Part shown: one piece after another, positions 32,576 to 46,500 of the stretch
How the letters are laid out: each line of letters starts with the position of its first letter
How positions within the stretch are numbered: position 1 is the stretch's first letter
Source of the DNA: Catonia carolina
Lineage: Eukaryota > Arthropoda > Insecta > Hemiptera > Achilidae
Length of the DNA: 64,000 nucleotides
Assembly (NCBI GenBank): GCA_035578175.1
Contig: JAQMRL010000006.1
Location: forward strand, 25,934,393 to 25,998,392
Direction of reading: 5' to 3'
Made by a program: the position numbers and the translations under genes
Notes under the pieces: model-generated
The model's input: only the letters and a program-made list of their open reading frames with translations
The model's database searches: none
Told to the model about the DNA's origin: nothing

Positions 32576-33424
32576 TATTTGAAGAGTATGCAATGCAATT
32601 GTGGGCGATGTAAAAATGCCTAAGAATCCCTTCTAATAGCAATTGACATGTGTGCACTGCACACAAATATACTAAAAACACACACGTTCATAAAATAACA
32701 GTAGTAAAATGTGTTTGTAGATGTTTGAAGGCCCAAGGTTAAAATAGACAAAGAAAGAAATATCTTCTACTCAAAACCCAGTCCCTTCGATTAACAGTTG
32801 AATGTAAAGGGATGACCTTCCTTTATTACATACATACAGAAATATTTAGAATTGCAGTCGCACAAACTCAAAATATGAAATATTTAAAAAGTTATGCTGT
32901 CTGGAATATAAGTGAAGCCATCAAAGTGGTTTGCCACTTTGCTCTATTCATAGTTCTGTTATATGTACACTAAAATCATTGTCTTATACATCAAATGAAA
33001 GAGCATTTCAAGAAAAGTAATTTTATACATATAGTGGGCATTATAGCTTTATAAATACACAAGTTATACCACGGTATAGACAGTAACTATTGGACCGACT
33101 ACAGTCGGCTCCCGATTTCATAGGTTTAATGAAATAACAAAAGGTGAACTACAATAAAACCCCACTTATCTGAACCTTGCTCAACTATAAACTGACTAAA
33201 CCGAAATGATTCCAAATTTTTTTTATTTGGTGATTACTTAATTTAATACTGCATATGTGTAGAGTATAGTATTTAAATTATGATATGATATCACATTTTC
33301 ACAAAATAGATGTTGAGCTGTGATGGATTAGCAGGAAACAGATAATTGGGAGTTTAACTGAACTACCAACAGTACTTTTCAGTAGCTTCTATAATAAATA
33401 GTATTTTTTAATACTACTCTCAGC
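32576..33424. other. intergenic, nothing recognised
   Basis: No gene, terminal inverted repeat or known repeat block is seen. Confidence 0.4.
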
Positions 33425-33547
33425 AAAGCACTATTTATTTATTTTTATTGAGTGATGATACCTCCAAATGCCTTGGATTGTGTTTAGGTAATAAACCCCG
33501 AATGTCAACATCAAAGCCAGTTGCACTGACCACTACACCACAGGCTG
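33425..33547 (-). mobile_element. SINE head fragment, minus
   Basis: Read on the minus strand: GGCCAGCCTGTGGTGTAGTG, AGTGCAACTGGCTTTGATGT, then a body that does not continue into the SINE-2 tail. It is related to the heads at 22595 and 60165. Confidence 0.5.
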
Positions 33548-33639
33548 GCCAAATATTTTTGTTCGAACAAATACATAATATATAAACAAACTTACAATAT
33601 ACAAACAAACACTTGTTACTGGGGGGGGGGGGAGGATAC

Positions 33640-33910
33640 AAAATGTTAAAAAAGATTTAGAATTGGCCAAAATCACCAAAGAAGAAATTCTCATAAGAGA
33701 CAATTTTAGAACAAAAGTTAAAAAATGGGAGGTTAAACCAGAGACAAAAGCTCCGAGAACCGGAACAAAATGGAGTGAACAAAGAAAAGCTGAATTCTCA
33801 CAAAGAATGAAAAACTGGTAGGCAGATAAAAAGGACAAGAAATCCCAAAAACAAACCAGATTTACTTAGCGTCTTCCACTTCAGGAGCTTTACGACTAAT
33901 AATAATAATA
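33640..33910 (+). pseudogene. LINE ORF C-terminal remnant
   Basis: Plus translation gives KITKEEILIRDNFRTKVKKW and PRTGTKWSEQRKAEFSQRMK, then NW and a stop. The Arg/Gln-rich WSxxRKxxxSQRMKxxW end resembles the C-terminus of I/R1-like LINE ORF2 proteins. A CTAATAATAATAATA tail follows at about 33893. Confidence 0.5.
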
Positions 33911-34369
33911 TAGAAACAAATATATTTTTTGTTAAAATGATCAGCTGAGATATATTTGCTGACAAGGTCAAGCAATTACTTTAAAGAGTCACACTAAGCA
34001 AGTAATAATGAACATATATAACAATATCTCTTCTGAAAATCTCAGATGGTTACATGCAGAAATTCACGCTTAGTCATTGTGGAAAATTGGTTCGTTAAGA
34101 AAATTCTAACTAAATCAAACAAACTGGGAAAAACTGAACATTCAGCATACCAGGATAACAACAAAATCGAACTAACAAAAAAAACATTGATCATTTTCAA
34201 AAAAATACATTGCAGAATATAATTCAAAACTTTCATAAAAGCTTCCCGATAATGAGCTGGAAGTAACTAATAGTACAACTGATAATTAAGGTTTACTTCA
34301 ATATAAGTTAAAAAAAATACTTACGCGGCAAGAAAATACGAACAAATCAAAAGATTAAAACAATTAAGT

Positions 34370-34515
34370 TTAACCTTTCTGACTTGCAAGAGTAGTAACT
34401 ACACCGCCAGGACCTGGCAATGTTGTTGATCCCAAAAGGAATGCATCAACTTCTCTAGCGGCTTGTCGACCTTCAGATATTGCCCACACAACAAGACTCT
34501 GGCCTCGTCTGCAAT
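34370..34515 (-). CDS. GOGAT: GOGAT last coding exon
   Basis: Two bases complete the split Asp, then 47 codons ([20 protein letters not shown] to [16 protein letters not shown]) and TAA. The acceptor is ATTTTTTTAG. The [14 protein letters not shown] block is the conserved FAD/NAD(P)-domain end of GOGAT beta regions. A donor-like GTAAGTA lies 43 nt after the stop (34321-34327), so the 3'UTR may be spliced. Confidence 0.95.
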
Positions 34516-37500
34516 CTAAAAAAATATTCCAATATTATCATTATTCGTACATTAACACTTCAAGATAAGGGATTACTGTATTTTATTGTGAAATATATGT
34601 ACTTACAAACTCTTAAAACTTCTAACCATTATAAAATAATGCTCAACTTAGTTTTTGTTGTCATTGTTTGTTTAGGTCATCAGCTGAAAGGGAGGTTTGA
34701 ACCTTTATAGGTTTTACTACGCAAAATGAGGCATTAGGTGGTTTACAAGTCGGCCATATTGGTGTAGTAGGTAACGTGCTTGCCACTCATCATGTGGTCT
34801 TGGGTTCGAATCCCATTCAGGCACAGCATATGTGCCTGAATATGGAATAAGTGATGAGAGGGTGGCAGGAGTTGGCGTCCCTCAGGGATCTGTCATTTCA
34901 GCAGATCTTTTCTCGTTATTTATTAACGATTTATTATTTGAACCCTTCCATGGTAGAATTACAGCTTTTGCTGATGATATTGCATTTATCTACGCAAGCG
35001 ATGAATGGTCGCAAATTTATGACTTTATATCACATGATTTAGTATTGCTAAGAAAATGGTGTGAGAGAAATGCAATGGTAGTAAATGCATCAAAAACAAA
35101 AATAATTAGTTTTGACTTAGTCGGCGTCAATTTCGATCGTGACATTAAATATCACGTTTGTTCCGATCCTGTTGGATGCAGCTGCGAAGTAATTGAACAG
35201 GTAAAAGAAATAAAATATTTAGAATTGATTCTTGATGATAAGGTCTCCTTTAGAAATCATGTAAATCAGCTACATTCTGATATCAGTAAATCAATTCGGG
35301 CATTTTATTTCTTAAGAAACCTATGTGGCTTAAATTTAATGAGATCTTTATACTTTTCTTTGGTTCAATCGCGTCTTCAGTATGCTATTGAATTTTGGGG
35401 GGGTACTCATGATATACTAATAAATAAATTGTTTGTAACTCAAAAATATTTCATTAAAATATTATTATTTAAACGTCAGAGAGACAGTAATGTTAATGAT
35501 TTTAAAAATTTACGTATCTTGCCCATTAAAAACTTATTTATTTTTAAAAAGTTTTTAAACTATTTTATAAAACAAGTGGCAACAGAGGTACTGAAAACTT
35601 ATATCACAGAACTAGAGGTTCAAGCCAACAACTTTTTGTAACACCGAAAGTTAATAAATCCTTCTTTGCTAAAACTTTTGTTTTTTTTGGGTCCGAAGTG
35701 TTTTAATCTGTTGCCTATTGAAATTAAAAATAGCTTAAACGTGTTAATATTTTCAAGAAAGGTTAAAGATTGGCTCAATGAGATAACTGATGTTGATTCA
35801 CTTGTAAGAATTGTTGGTTAGTGTTGGTGTTTTACCGTTGCTGACTTGCAGTGCTTGCTATTCAGTCTTTGTAGGAATTTACTTATCTTGGTAAACAATA
35901 TAACAATAATAACTGATTTTAGTGTTAGTCATGTACAGGTGAATATCTGCTCTGAAGATTGACGGCTGGGTTAATATTGTTGTTAAAAAATATAGTTAAC
36001 ATGTGCTGTAGCTGCCGCTAAAATTTGAATTGTCATTTGTAGTGGATGACGACATTTGATGTGTAATTTATTTCTATAATTCATTTGATTTGTAATTCAT
36101 TTGTAAACTTGTTTTTATGTATTTTGTGTTTTTTTATATATATATAACCACCGTTTACTTGAGTTGGTGGTTATTTATTCCTAGTAGATAAGATATAATT
36201 TTGTATTTGTATAAAGTGGAATAAATAAATATTATTATTATTATATTATTATTATTATATTTTCATACATTACAAAAAAAATCATTTCATCCTTCACCAC
36301 CTGCATTAGCAGTAATTGTAAAACAGTCGGACGTTAAACAAAAAAAAGTTTACAAGTGACTTCCTAATTCTTGCCAAGAATTAGGAACGCACTTGTAAAC
36401 CAAGTCACAGGCAAGAATTGGGAATTTTACCATTCAATGAAAAAATAAAATTGTATCGTGCCCTAGTGTAGCGAGAAGATACAAACCCGTGGGAAATTAA
36501 TTTAGCAGACCAAAGAAAAGATGGGTGCCGGAACATGTACAAATGTCTAACCCGTGAAGAGAAGAAGACAAGTGCCTTCCTCACTGAATGGAAAAGTATG
36601 CTTATCAGCATACCAAGCCCTCTGAAAAGCATCTACTTTCCACCCTGCAAATGACACCTTCACTTCATTTACTACAGCATTTGGCTGTATATTGAAATTC
36701 ATTACTCTCAGAGGAGAAAACTCTGACTAGTGTATTTTACACCTCTACTTTTTCTGTTCTTAAATGCTTCAATCATATAATTGGCTGACTATATGATAAG
36801 AAACAGAACTATTTTTTGTAGCCCTGTAACTAGCAGATCGAGTGCAAATAATTTAACACTCCACTTGCCAGTTATGGGCACATTTTTTTGTTAGAAAAAT
36901 TATAATATAAAAATAAAATAAAAAATATATACCTCCAGCAGCAAATACACGTGGTACGGATGTATTATATTTTCCAGAAGACGTCAGATAATTTGAACGA
37001 GGATCTAAATCTAGGTCGAGCTCACCAGAAATGTAACGTTCTGGTCCAAGGAATCCCATAGCAAGTAAAACTAAATCACATTTATAGACCTGGAACAATT
37101 TAAAAAAATTAAATAAATGAAGAAAAATATAAAAACATATCAGTTTAAGGTGAACATTTAAATAAAAGTTCATACAATCATACTACATAACAATTTTTTT
37201 GACACGAAGGACTGATGATGGCATATGTAGATCTTGGTCATCTAATAACATTAATTATTGTATGCAGATGATACAGTAATATTCAAGAGACTGGAATCAG
37301 CTATGTATCAGTTGAAACTGATTAGAAAAGAAACTGGAATGGAAATTTCAGAAGCCAAAAGTGTAGGCTTCTCAAGGCAAGAAGCTTATCCATTCCAAAA
37401 CTGTGAAGAATGGCTGGATCTTGAAGTAGATCTGATGTTCTTAGTTCATAGGATGTGATGTGTCATTTGACAGGATTTTGACAATATTCAACAGAAGCCG

Positions 37501-40500
37501 CAAAATCTTAACTCTATCTGTGTTGTTTCATATAATTTTTAAAGAAACAATATTCGGAGAGACACTCAATAGAGATTTGATACCATACTATTTCTACACC
37601 TGTCCGTCATTAGTGTTTTGCCCGCTGTAGGCGCTGCGAATGCTGTGAGGGGGTTGCTTCTGCTGCCATGAGAAGGCACAGACAGAAACAGCGCTTGTAT
37701 GACTATGAGTGGCTAACACATACGGCGGGACTCGGCTAGTTAAGTCAGTCAGTCAGTATCAGTCTTCTACCCGAAAAGATCGAGGCGGAGATAGATTGAA
37801 ACACTCAGCACTGAGTTCACTCTTTTGCTCTCCACACTGACCCCTCCCCTTCCACTCACCTAGCCAGGGGCCGCTCCTCTCCGAGGCAGCAGTGAAGGTT
37901 CCCCCCTTTCCATATAAACTCAACTAAGTCGCCGGATGCCCTGCCGCTCCGCCACCTTACTCAACCGATGAAAGCTATGCCCAGTGCAACGGATCAATTA
38001 AAACGGATTTTATCAATTACCAGCTTTGCTTGTATTAACAGACAGAACTCGTGGATCAGCAGCAGAAAGCAAGGCAGCTTGAAATTTGAGCTGAAGTCAG
38101 GCAGCTGAAATGAGGTTTTTGAGGTGTAGAAGGTTTTATAGGAGAGACCATCAGAGGAATGATGATCGAATAACAGAACCCAGTGTAACACCTTTGAACA
38201 TCTCTTGGTATGGCTATTACTTGTTTACAATTACAATTAAGAAGCAATGGGAAGAAGAGGTGAACACTGGAACAGATCCAGGTGGCCAAAACCGTGGTGG
38301 ATGATGAGGATGACAATTTTTCACACATATACTGTATTAAGTTGTCACAACACATTGTACTTATAAAAAAAGATTACACAAATATACTGTATTAAGTTGT
38401 CACAACACATTGTACTTATAAAAAAAAATTAAAAAAATGTTTATTTTGATGTAATTACCTTTTCAGAGTCTGGAACTTCATCCATTTTCCATCTCCCGGT
38501 ATCATCTTTAGTCCAGTTTACTAAACAAGTTTTGATTCCAGCAACATTTCCATTACCATCATTCAAAAATTCCTATAAAAATGAAAAACCATCTTCATTT
38601 ACATACACCTAGTAAATTAAACAAACACTTATGAATACAATGTAATTTTAATAGTCGAAATACTAAGGTGGTTATCATAGCCTGATACCATGCTGAGGTG
38701 TATAAGACCCCTGCAGAGTTCCATTAGTTTCATATATTATTAATATTAAAAATCTATTTACAAAAAGATGTTTCGCATTGTTTCCTATTTTCCCAAACAT
38801 TCAGCAACCCATTTTATTTACATCCTATCTCTCTTACTACGTGCCAAGTCAGGTCTGTCTAATGTTGGCTACTACCAAGGTGAACTTGTTCATGTTCCTT
38901 GTCAGATGGAACAATTCCTCAATCCAGGAAATCCCAGTCCAATCCCTTATTTTCCTCAACTAGGACATCACTGTCACCTACCAATACCAAGCCAAACTTC
39001 CAATTTTTGGTTTTAATACACGCTGAAGCAGTTAATAATGGTCACCTCCAAGAACACCAACTTTATGAACTTAACAAACAATAAAACACTCCCTCGCTCC
39101 ATAAGCACTCTACAACAACTCCTTATTTATAAAAACAGTTGTGTTCATTCCTCTAAGATCATTCAATTAAATTACTGAAGTACTAGAAAAACAGAAGATA
39201 TATAGTAGAGGCAAAAGTAACACTAATTTGAATTACATCTTCTGAAAGTATTGAATTTCATTGCAAGATAGACTGTGGTGAATGAAATGAAGATGTCATC
39301 CAACATACTGATTGTTAAGGCATTCTGTACCGGGGTCTTGCTGTGTTTCATTTGCTCCTGCCTTAACGCAGCTGTTGTTACGTGTTGGTTCCAATTATTC
39401 TGAATCTCTCTCTTTGTTCCTTCCCCTTTCACCTACGTCACTTCCTTTTCCCGCTGTCTTGGCCACTTGTTTGATGAAGCTCGTCATGGATAGATGCATT
39501 CTCCGTTTTTGAAGCTTAACTTGGGGTTAGCACCTTGCTTTGGCGCTAACTTCGACGTTCGATCGTTTAAGGCTTATGTTGTGTTATTATTTGCTTATGT
39601 GTTTATTAAATTGTTATTTCATTGTGTTTATGCTTCCATTGTTTATGTACTTAAAGTGTGTATCAAAGTTCTTCAGTGCGGCGTTACTGCTTACTGCAAT
39701 CAGTGTATTTCTGCGTCGTAATTTCAAATCAAGTAAGTGCAATTTATTCATGATAGTAATTTATCGTTCATTTGGTCAATTTTCCGGTGTGTTCCTTTCC
39801 TTTATTTTGTGTGTTCTATTGTAAATTGTCTATTGGTCTTGTATACTGACCCCTAAAAATGTGTTCTGGTCCTCCGATAGTTTTAGTTTAGAGGCAAATT
39901 CCTTTTCAAAAAACCATCCAGGCATTTACAAGGTGCTAAACCTTAACACTGATAAAAGTCAACTTACTTTGCTGAGTGTATTAAATCGTCTTGGATCACT
40001 TCCAAATTTAAGTTTCACTTCTTCATGACCATAATCAACTTTAAATACTCGTGGGTACTGTGGCCATGGATTATCACGACCTCTTGAAACAGGTGGTTCA
40101 GGTAAGATTTCAAAAGTAGTTATACTCTTCGCTCCCTGTGTATAAGAAGAAAACAAACAAATTAATACATTTGGATTTTCTAGCCAAATATGAAAAGGTT
40201 TGTAATAAATAATAAAACAATAAATAAAAATCCATTTCATAAGACGATGCGTTTCATTGCTGCTGGCAATTTTTTCTAAAGAAAAGGAGTCACATTGTGT
40301 GTTCACTTAAGGTAAGCACGACCATCAAAATTTGAAAAAAAATCGATTTTTCAAATTTGGCGCTATACGATTGTACATTAATTTCTGTACAATTTGATAT
40401 AAATATCTTGATTATACGATTAAAATTACGGGAGATATTAATATTTTTGTAAAACCATGTTTAGAGGTGTAATATGTTTACTGCGAGTCGGAGGACTGTC

Positions 40501-43500
40501 AATTATTTTCCCCATTAGTTATTATTCTAAAGTCCTTATAACCTATTCTATCATTTTGTTTTTCAATGTTGGTCACAAGTAATCGTGGTGTTTACTTTTA
40601 AAATTGGTGTCTATGATTCTTTGCTACAATTTAATGATAGTTTTTGCGGGACATTAAAAGTTCTAGAACAGTTAAAGTTAAAATATAGTGAAAAAAATGT
40701 TACGTCAGTGTTGCGGAATCTAGACAAGTTATGAGTAAAGAAAACTGAAATTTCAGTGATGGAGCTTGTAAAGAAGAAAAGAAAAATCAGTAGACAAAAC
40801 AAGAAGAAGCAAGGAGATTTGAAACAGGAATTAGATCCTGATTATGGTGCTGAACTGTTCTGAAAGTGAGCGAGTGTTTAATTTTTTTTTCTAATTGGAT
40901 TTACCGAAAATTGATTTTTTTTGCACTTATGTTCCTTTTTCTCCAAAACTATCGAAGATAGGAGAACCAAATTTTTAATGGAGGTTCTTAGGTATAAGAT
41001 ACACATACCCTACCAGAATAGTATGTGTACTGACATAATTATAATTATAAAAAAAAAAATTATCGTTAAAAATTGTCTGTTTTCCTGCACCTAGGTGTCA
41101 TTAAAAAAAAAAAAACTAAAATCTCATAGAAATGCATGAAACTGGTAGGGGTGATGTAGAAAGATGTAAGGAATAACCTGGTAAAAAAATTGTTAAAATC
41201 GGTCCAATAGTTTTAGAGAAAAAGGAACATAAACTTTGTTAAATTAACATTGTCCAACATAGGTTGTCGCGCTTACCTTAACTTGAGATTATCCTTTCTC
41301 ATGGAATCAAGCCCACTTAGCTTTTGTAAGAAAGCTACTTTACGAGAAATTGAATGACACTATTTTTGTTTTTAAATTCTGACTTTGATTTCTTGACTTC
41401 CGGTCGAACCAGAACTTTAAACCCAATCAAGGCCCACTAACTTTTTGTCCAAATTACGAATGTGAAAATCATTTGTTGCTATCTCTTGTAGTTTCTGATT
41501 ACTGGATGTGACGGATATAGGAAAATGATAGATGGTAAATCAATCACCAATAATAATTTGTAAACACAATTTTTGTGTTTCGTATCAGAAAATGAGACTG
41601 AGGTAGAGTACCAGTACATGTATTTATATTAAAAAAAAAATCTGGTGTGAAACACACAACTTTCTCTTGCCAATGCAAATAATTAACAATATAACCTAAC
41701 ATTAATAATGAAACATTAGAAATAAACAAAAACTAACCTCAAAAAACATAAATTTATTTTAATCATGAGTAAAAGACGGAAAATGAAAAACAGCCTCAGT
41801 TAGGCTGAAAAATACGGAAAATCACTCTTTCACGCTAAACTAGGCTCCATAGAGAAAAATGTGCTAAATAAAAGAAGTAGATCTTTTAATGCTCTATAAA
41901 TTTGATTATATACTCTTTTGTCAAAAAATACACACTAGGGCTGAAATCTTAAGAAAATTAGATTTTGTTACACGTTTTTGTGAGAAAAAAACCAGAAAAT
42001 CACTAATTACCGCTAAACTAAGCGTTATACAAAAAAATGTTTAAACTAAAAGTTATAGGATTTTAAATTCTCTACAACTTTTATTATATACATTTTTGTG
42101 CTAAAATGCATATTAAAGTTGCAATCTTAAAAAAAACAACTTTTTTACGAGAAAACCTTCCCAAGAATTTCAGCAGAAATGACACCTACCATATCTTGTA
42201 GAGCATAAAAAATTTAGTAAATGAGGTGATATTTAAAAAAATTGTAGGAGCTGTTTTTGAGAAAATAACAAAAAAGTGAAAAACTACACAAATAAACTAC
42301 TACTTCCGGTTGACCGATTATGATGAAAATGTTCGTGTTGCGTCCTCTAGTGGTATCTAACTTAAGTTTCAAGTTTCAACTTCGTACGATGTTCTATTCT
42401 TGAGATATTCTGTTCACACACACACAGACTAATCGCTAAAAAAATGTTTTTTGGGTCCAGGGGTCTGAAAACAAGTAGATCCGGTAAAAACTCAATTTCA
42501 AAAAAGCGAGATGAAAACAATACTTTCCTTCCTATATATTCGTATAGGCAAGAGAAAGTAATAAGACACACTACTGAGAATTAAATGTTTTTGAAGATTT
42601 CTAAAGCAAGAAGTCCTTCTACAGTTCGTCAATAAATATTACTTCAAAGAGACCAAACACTCCTTTTAATGATTAATATTACAACCGCAGATTCATTAAT
42701 TTTATAAAAAACTTTGAGGTATGTATGGTGTTCCATCAAAAATATCATGGGGACCCCCCTGGAGACCCTCATCTCAAAAGTCTTAGACTTCTTGCAATGG
42801 ATCTTGAGCATTGTCCAACCTTCTTCCTCCGAAACTGCAAATGTCCTCAAATTTTGTAAAACAATAATTATTTCTCCAATATTAAAGTTTAGGATTTAAC
42901 GTAAAAAATAATTTAAAAAACCAAAAAAAAATACCTGTCTAAGAGATGTAGCGATACAATCACATCCTGTATCACCACCTCCAATAACAACTACATCTTT
43001 ATCTTTTGCAAGAAGTGGTGGAATGTTAATATCACCCATTTGTCGTTTTTGCCACGATTCAAGGAAACTCATAGCAAAATGAATACCTTGAAGTTCACGT
43101 CCAAGAATTGGTAAATCTCTAGGCCATGTGGCACCAGTGCAAAGTACAATAGCGTTGTGTTCTTCATACAGTTCCTAAACAAAAAAATTTACTGCTGTTA
43201 AAGATGAAAATATACACAAAACTTCTCATACATTCTAAATTTGATTCACTTTGATTCAATAAATCATATCGTTGAATTAATTTAAGATTATTGCAACAAT
43301 TTAGATTGTTGATGAAAAACAAACTGCCAAAATTAAAAAAAATAAATAAAATTTACCGCTGATGGATTTGACCCACCTATCTTTACATCTCCGAACCAGA
43401 ACGTTACCATTACTCCAAAACAACAATGTGAAAAGTGGATAAAATTTACAATACTTAAAATGGAAACCGGTTACAAATTTATGTATTTAAACTAAAATAT

Positions 43501-46500
43501 ACAGCTTAAAATGTATGAAAACTAATAATTTTTTAAAAGGTCTAAACATTTTCTAATGATTCCTGACTATAACAAGTCTTCATTTATTCGTGGGAAAAAA
43601 ATAATAACAAACTAATGAAAATCAATGCTATTTCCCTACAGTTCAAATTCCGTGGGATACCCGGTATAAACATTCAACTGATTTTCAAAATTAGTGACAA
43701 AAGCTTTATCTTTTATAAAGAATCTTCTTTTTATAAAGAATTAACATTTATTTTACCGTTAATGCAGTGAAATATAAATACTAGATGCAAGAACCATAAA
43801 GGGCTGTACTAACTTTGACGTAACAAGTAAATTTCTGTAATGGAAAAGGCCACAAATTAGAGGTTTTACAGTATAATGAATATTATTTACTAATAATAAT
43901 CCCACACAGCTTTTATTTCTCCAAGCTATTGGGTAGTAAAGCCTTAACCAAAATATTTTCAAGACAGTAATATTTATAACATAATGACCAGGAAAATTTA
44001 TGTACCAACATGAATCTCATTGAAATGAATTTAAAATCAAGAATAGGTTATCCTAAATATCTGGGAAACAGAAAAATAATCGTTCTGAACAGATAAAGAT
44101 ATTCTGAACAGGGAAGATAATTTCATTGAATTTTTGGTTTTTGATCTACAATAAAATAAAAAAATTATTAACAAACATTTGTTATTTTTTTAATTTCTCA
44201 TAATATAACCACATTTTACTTACTCAAAATTAATAAATTAAGTTATCGTTAGATTTACCTTAGCAGTGATATCTTTTCCAACATTTATATTAGTCTTAAA
44301 TGATATTCCTTCAGCTGCTAAAAGGCTGACTCTCCTTTGAACAACTTCTTTACTTAATTTCATTGTTGGAATACCGTACTGAAGTAGACCACCAACTCTG
44401 TCATTTCTTTCATAAACAGTTACTTCATGTCCAGCCTGAAATAGAAAAAAATACAACTTTACAATTTTGTGCTTAACCAACCATATCACTTCCGACCTAC
44501 CCCTCCTTTTTCTACCTGCTGGCGTCCACCCCCACATCCTCTTAAGCCACCTACCATCCTCCATCCCCTGTAAATGGCCAAACCATTTTAATTGCTTCCA
44601 AGATACTACTATCCCAAAGTAGACAATACAATAAATTCAATTACCTTGTTCAGTTGATGAGCACACGCCAAACCAGCTGGTCCAGAACCAATTACGGCAA
44701 CTGTTTTTCCAGTTCTAGAGGTTGGAATTTCTGGTTTAATCCATCCTTGTTCAAATGCATGATCTATAATAGCACACTCGATATTTTTGATGGTGACAGG
44801 TGGTTCATTAATTCCTAATACACAAGCACCTTCGCAAGGAGCAGGACAAACTCTGCCCGTGAACTCTGAAATATTAACACAACGAAATATTTTAATTTTT
44901 TCACAAAATTGGAAAATAAGAAGGTAATATAAGCAGTTATTTATGGAAGTTATGAGGTATATTTAAGGCTTACCATAATTTCCGGATATTTATTTTAGTA
45001 AATAAAATACAAAATAACATCACCAAAACAACAAATTACGCAATAACTAATAATAATGAAATCATAATATTGATGATTATCATACACAAATCAAAATGAG
45101 TATATTTTATAATAACTAATAAACAAACAAACACGAGTAAATGCGAACGACCTTTGCAAAGCAGATGACAACAAGTAACACCAACTGACTTCCATGAGAA
45201 TTATAAATAAATTTCATTGAATAATACAGGGTTATTATAAATGATGGACCCAAATTAATAAATTCATATTTATTTAAGTATAAATGCAAAATGAACAATT
45301 CACATACCAATGGAAAGAGGAAGTTTCAAAGTTTTTTTTACACATTCTTAACCTGTACATGCACGCAAGTGGGCGGCTGTAGTTGCAGAAATGGCTGCTA
45401 GAGTTCTCGCGCCAATGCGTCGCCCGCCACCATTGAGTGTCAGTTGTGAGTGAGATAGCTACCGTGCAGCACAAGGTTTTCTGCATTATTGAATTTGCAA
45501 AAAGTGAGTCGCCAATTGCAGTACAGCGGGCATTTCGTCTAAAATTCAGTATTGAACCACCAACTAGAAAAAGCATTAGCCGTTGGTTCAAGCAATTTCA
45601 GGAAACTGGTAGTGTGTGTAAATTAAAAAGCCCAGGCCGACCGCGTGTGTCTGAGTATGATGTGAGACGAATTCAAGATAGTTTTGTTCGCAGTCCGTTT
45701 AAGTCTACCAATAGAGCTAGTATAGAACTTGGAATACCCCAACCAACTGTATGGGCAGTTTTGCGACGGCGTTTGCTGTACAAACCTTACCATTTACAAC
45801 TTGTGCAAGCACTCAAACCTGATGACAAAGTGAAGCGTATCCAATTTTGTGGTGATATGCTACAAATGATGGAGGATGATGGGTTCTTACAGCGTTTAAT
45901 TTTCAGTGACGAATCTACGTTTCACCTGAGTGGAAAAGTTAACAGACACAATGTTCGCTTATGGGGTCTGCAAAATCCACATTTAGAATTGCAACATGAA
46001 AGAGACTCGCCAAAGATAAACGTGTTCTGTGCTCTATCGCGTACAAAGGTTTATGGACCATTCTTTTTTGGGGAAAGAACTGTGACTGGAATGACATACC
46101 TGGACATGTTGGAACAATGGCTCTTCCCTCAACTTATGACAGATTCACAGGACTTCATTTTCCAACAGGATGGAGCTCCACCCCATTGGCACCTCGATGT
46201 CCGAGACTTTTTGAATCAGACCCTTCTTCAGCGTTCGATCGGATGGATAGGAAATCAAGACCTGGCTCTAAACTTCTGGCCACCGAGATCTCCTGATCTC
46301 ACCTCATGTGACTATTTCTTATGGGGTTACGTTAAGGAAAGAGTTTTCATCCCGCCTCTACCAACAACTCTGGCCAACCTGCAGAACCGTATCACTGCTG
46401 CGGTGCACTCAGTAACGGAAGATACGCTTGCACATGTGTGGGACGAGTTTGGATATCGTTGATATCGATGTTTGCCGTGCTGCACAAGGAGGACACATCG

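Noticed and set aside
33617..33632. Poly-G runs (33617, 20682, 47273)
   Set aside because: Homopolymer tracts of 10-13 G could be G-quadruplex prone but lack four separate G-tracts, and length may be a sequencing artefact.
39494..39824. Overlapping hydrophobic open frames on the plus strand
   Set aside because: Leu/Phe/Val-rich frames in a T-rich stretch inside a GOGAT intron. No motif, no start context and no homology that I recognise.
42644..42899. Overlapping short frames on both strands in a GOGAT intron
   Set aside because: The sequence is somewhat less AT-rich, but no family, TIR or splice-consistent exon was found, and the flanking GOGAT exons join in phase without it.
45116..45310. 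Mirror-image 64-codon frames at 45116-45310 (minus) and 46547-46741 (plus)
   Set aside because: The near-identical peptides come from the long inverted repeat flanking the mariner element, not from a gene pair.
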